From an uncultured Coriobacteriales bacterium (GTDB lineage: Bacteria > Actinomycetota > Coriobacteriia > Coriobacteriales > UMGS124), in NCBI GenBank assembly GCA_934662525.1, contig CAKUKJ010000216.1, positions 1 to 5,019 on the forward strand: 5,019 nt of DNA. Direction: 5' to 3'. Below the pieces are notes generated by a model. It saw nothing but the letters and a program-made list of their open reading frames with translations, searched no databases and was not told the DNA's origin. The position numbers and the translations under genes were made by a program. Below are positions 4,889-5,019 of this stretch, in pieces; the first letter of the stretch is position 1, and each line of letters begins with the position of its first letter.

Positions 4889-5019
4889 ATGAACAAGGAT
4901 GCCCTGACGTTCCAGGAGATCATCCTCGCCCTGCAAAACTACTGGGCGTCCCAGGGCTGCGTCGTGCTGCAGCCCTATGACTCCGAGGTGGGCGCCGGCA
5001 CGTTCCACTGGGCCACGAC
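4889..5019 (+). CDS. glyQ: Glycyl-tRNA synthetase alpha subunit (partial, 5' end only)
   Basis: This is the start of the catalytic alpha subunit of the heterotetrameric (alpha2beta2) glycyl-tRNA synthetase, which charges tRNA-Gly in the cytoplasm. The 43 complete codons give the family N-terminus: [19 protein letters not shown] (residues 6-24), then [15 protein letters not shown] (25-39). This closely resembles other GlyQ proteins, where QPxDxEVGAGT belongs to the active-site region. The rest, including later class II aminoacyl-tRNA synthetase motifs, lies beyond the window; glyS would be expected next. The ATG at 4889 has AGGAAGGAAG (4873-4882) upstream at suitable spacing. Only 67 bp separates it from lepB, which leaves no room for a glycine T-box leader. 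Residue 41 is Trp after His40, where E. coli GlyQ has Pro. Confidence 0.95.
   Translation, partial: MNKDALTFQEIILALQNYWASQGCVVLQPYDSEVGAGTFHWAT

Noticed and set aside
1..5019. Defence system, prophage, insertion sequence, CRISPR or other novel cassette
   Set aside because: Every stretch is covered by conserved housekeeping genes, a standard two-component system or short intergenic regions; no long repeats, transposase or integrase motifs, or compositional break were seen.

Overview
The window is about 62% G+C by eye (not counted) and gene-dense. It probably comes from an actinobacterium of the class Coriobacteriia (Olsenella, Atopobium or Collinsella type). Three things suggest this. The first is the conserved order rpsP-khpA-rimM-trmD followed by lepB. 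The second is a separate alpha subunit of glycyl-tRNA synthetase (glyQ); most other high-GC Actinobacteria use a single-chain enzyme. The third is the style of the HAMP-less sensor kinase and its OmpR-type partner. The taxonomic call is inference from gene content and sequence style, not from a database match.

Layout. Positions 1-1893 (minus strand) hold a two-component system. The response regulator gene comes first (1893-1213), followed 41 bp later by its histidine kinase (from 1171), which runs off the left edge of the window just after its F box. Positions 1894-2157 are a 264-bp intergenic region between divergent transcription units. It holds repeated TTTCAG/CTGAAA elements, a candidate -10 box and a small leader hairpin. 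Positions 2158-4025 (plus strand) form a very tight operon of ribosome and tRNA maturation genes: rpsP (S16), khpA (KH-domain RNA-binding protein), rimM (16S processing) and trmD (tRNA m1G37 methyltransferase). Their junctions are a 1-nt overlap and gaps of 4 and 5 nt. After a 103-bp gap with its own candidate promoter and two hairpins comes lepB (signal peptidase I, 4129-4821). A strong GC hairpin with a short T tract separates lepB from glyQ (from 4889), which is cut by the right edge.

How the parts work together. The plus-strand genes are growth-linked housekeeping functions: 30S assembly (S16, RimM, probably KhpA), reading-frame maintenance by tRNA modification (TrmD), protein export (LepB) and tRNA charging (GlyQ). 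The divergent two-component system is a separate envelope-sensing unit. Nothing visible links it to the ribosomal operon beyond the shared intergenic region.

I found no mobile element, CRISPR array, tRNA or rRNA, and no convincing undescribed system. The points most worth checking are the possible operator repeats between the divergent units, the terminator placed directly before the glyQ ribosome-binding site, the absence of rplS from its usual place, and structured leaders before rpsP and lepB.
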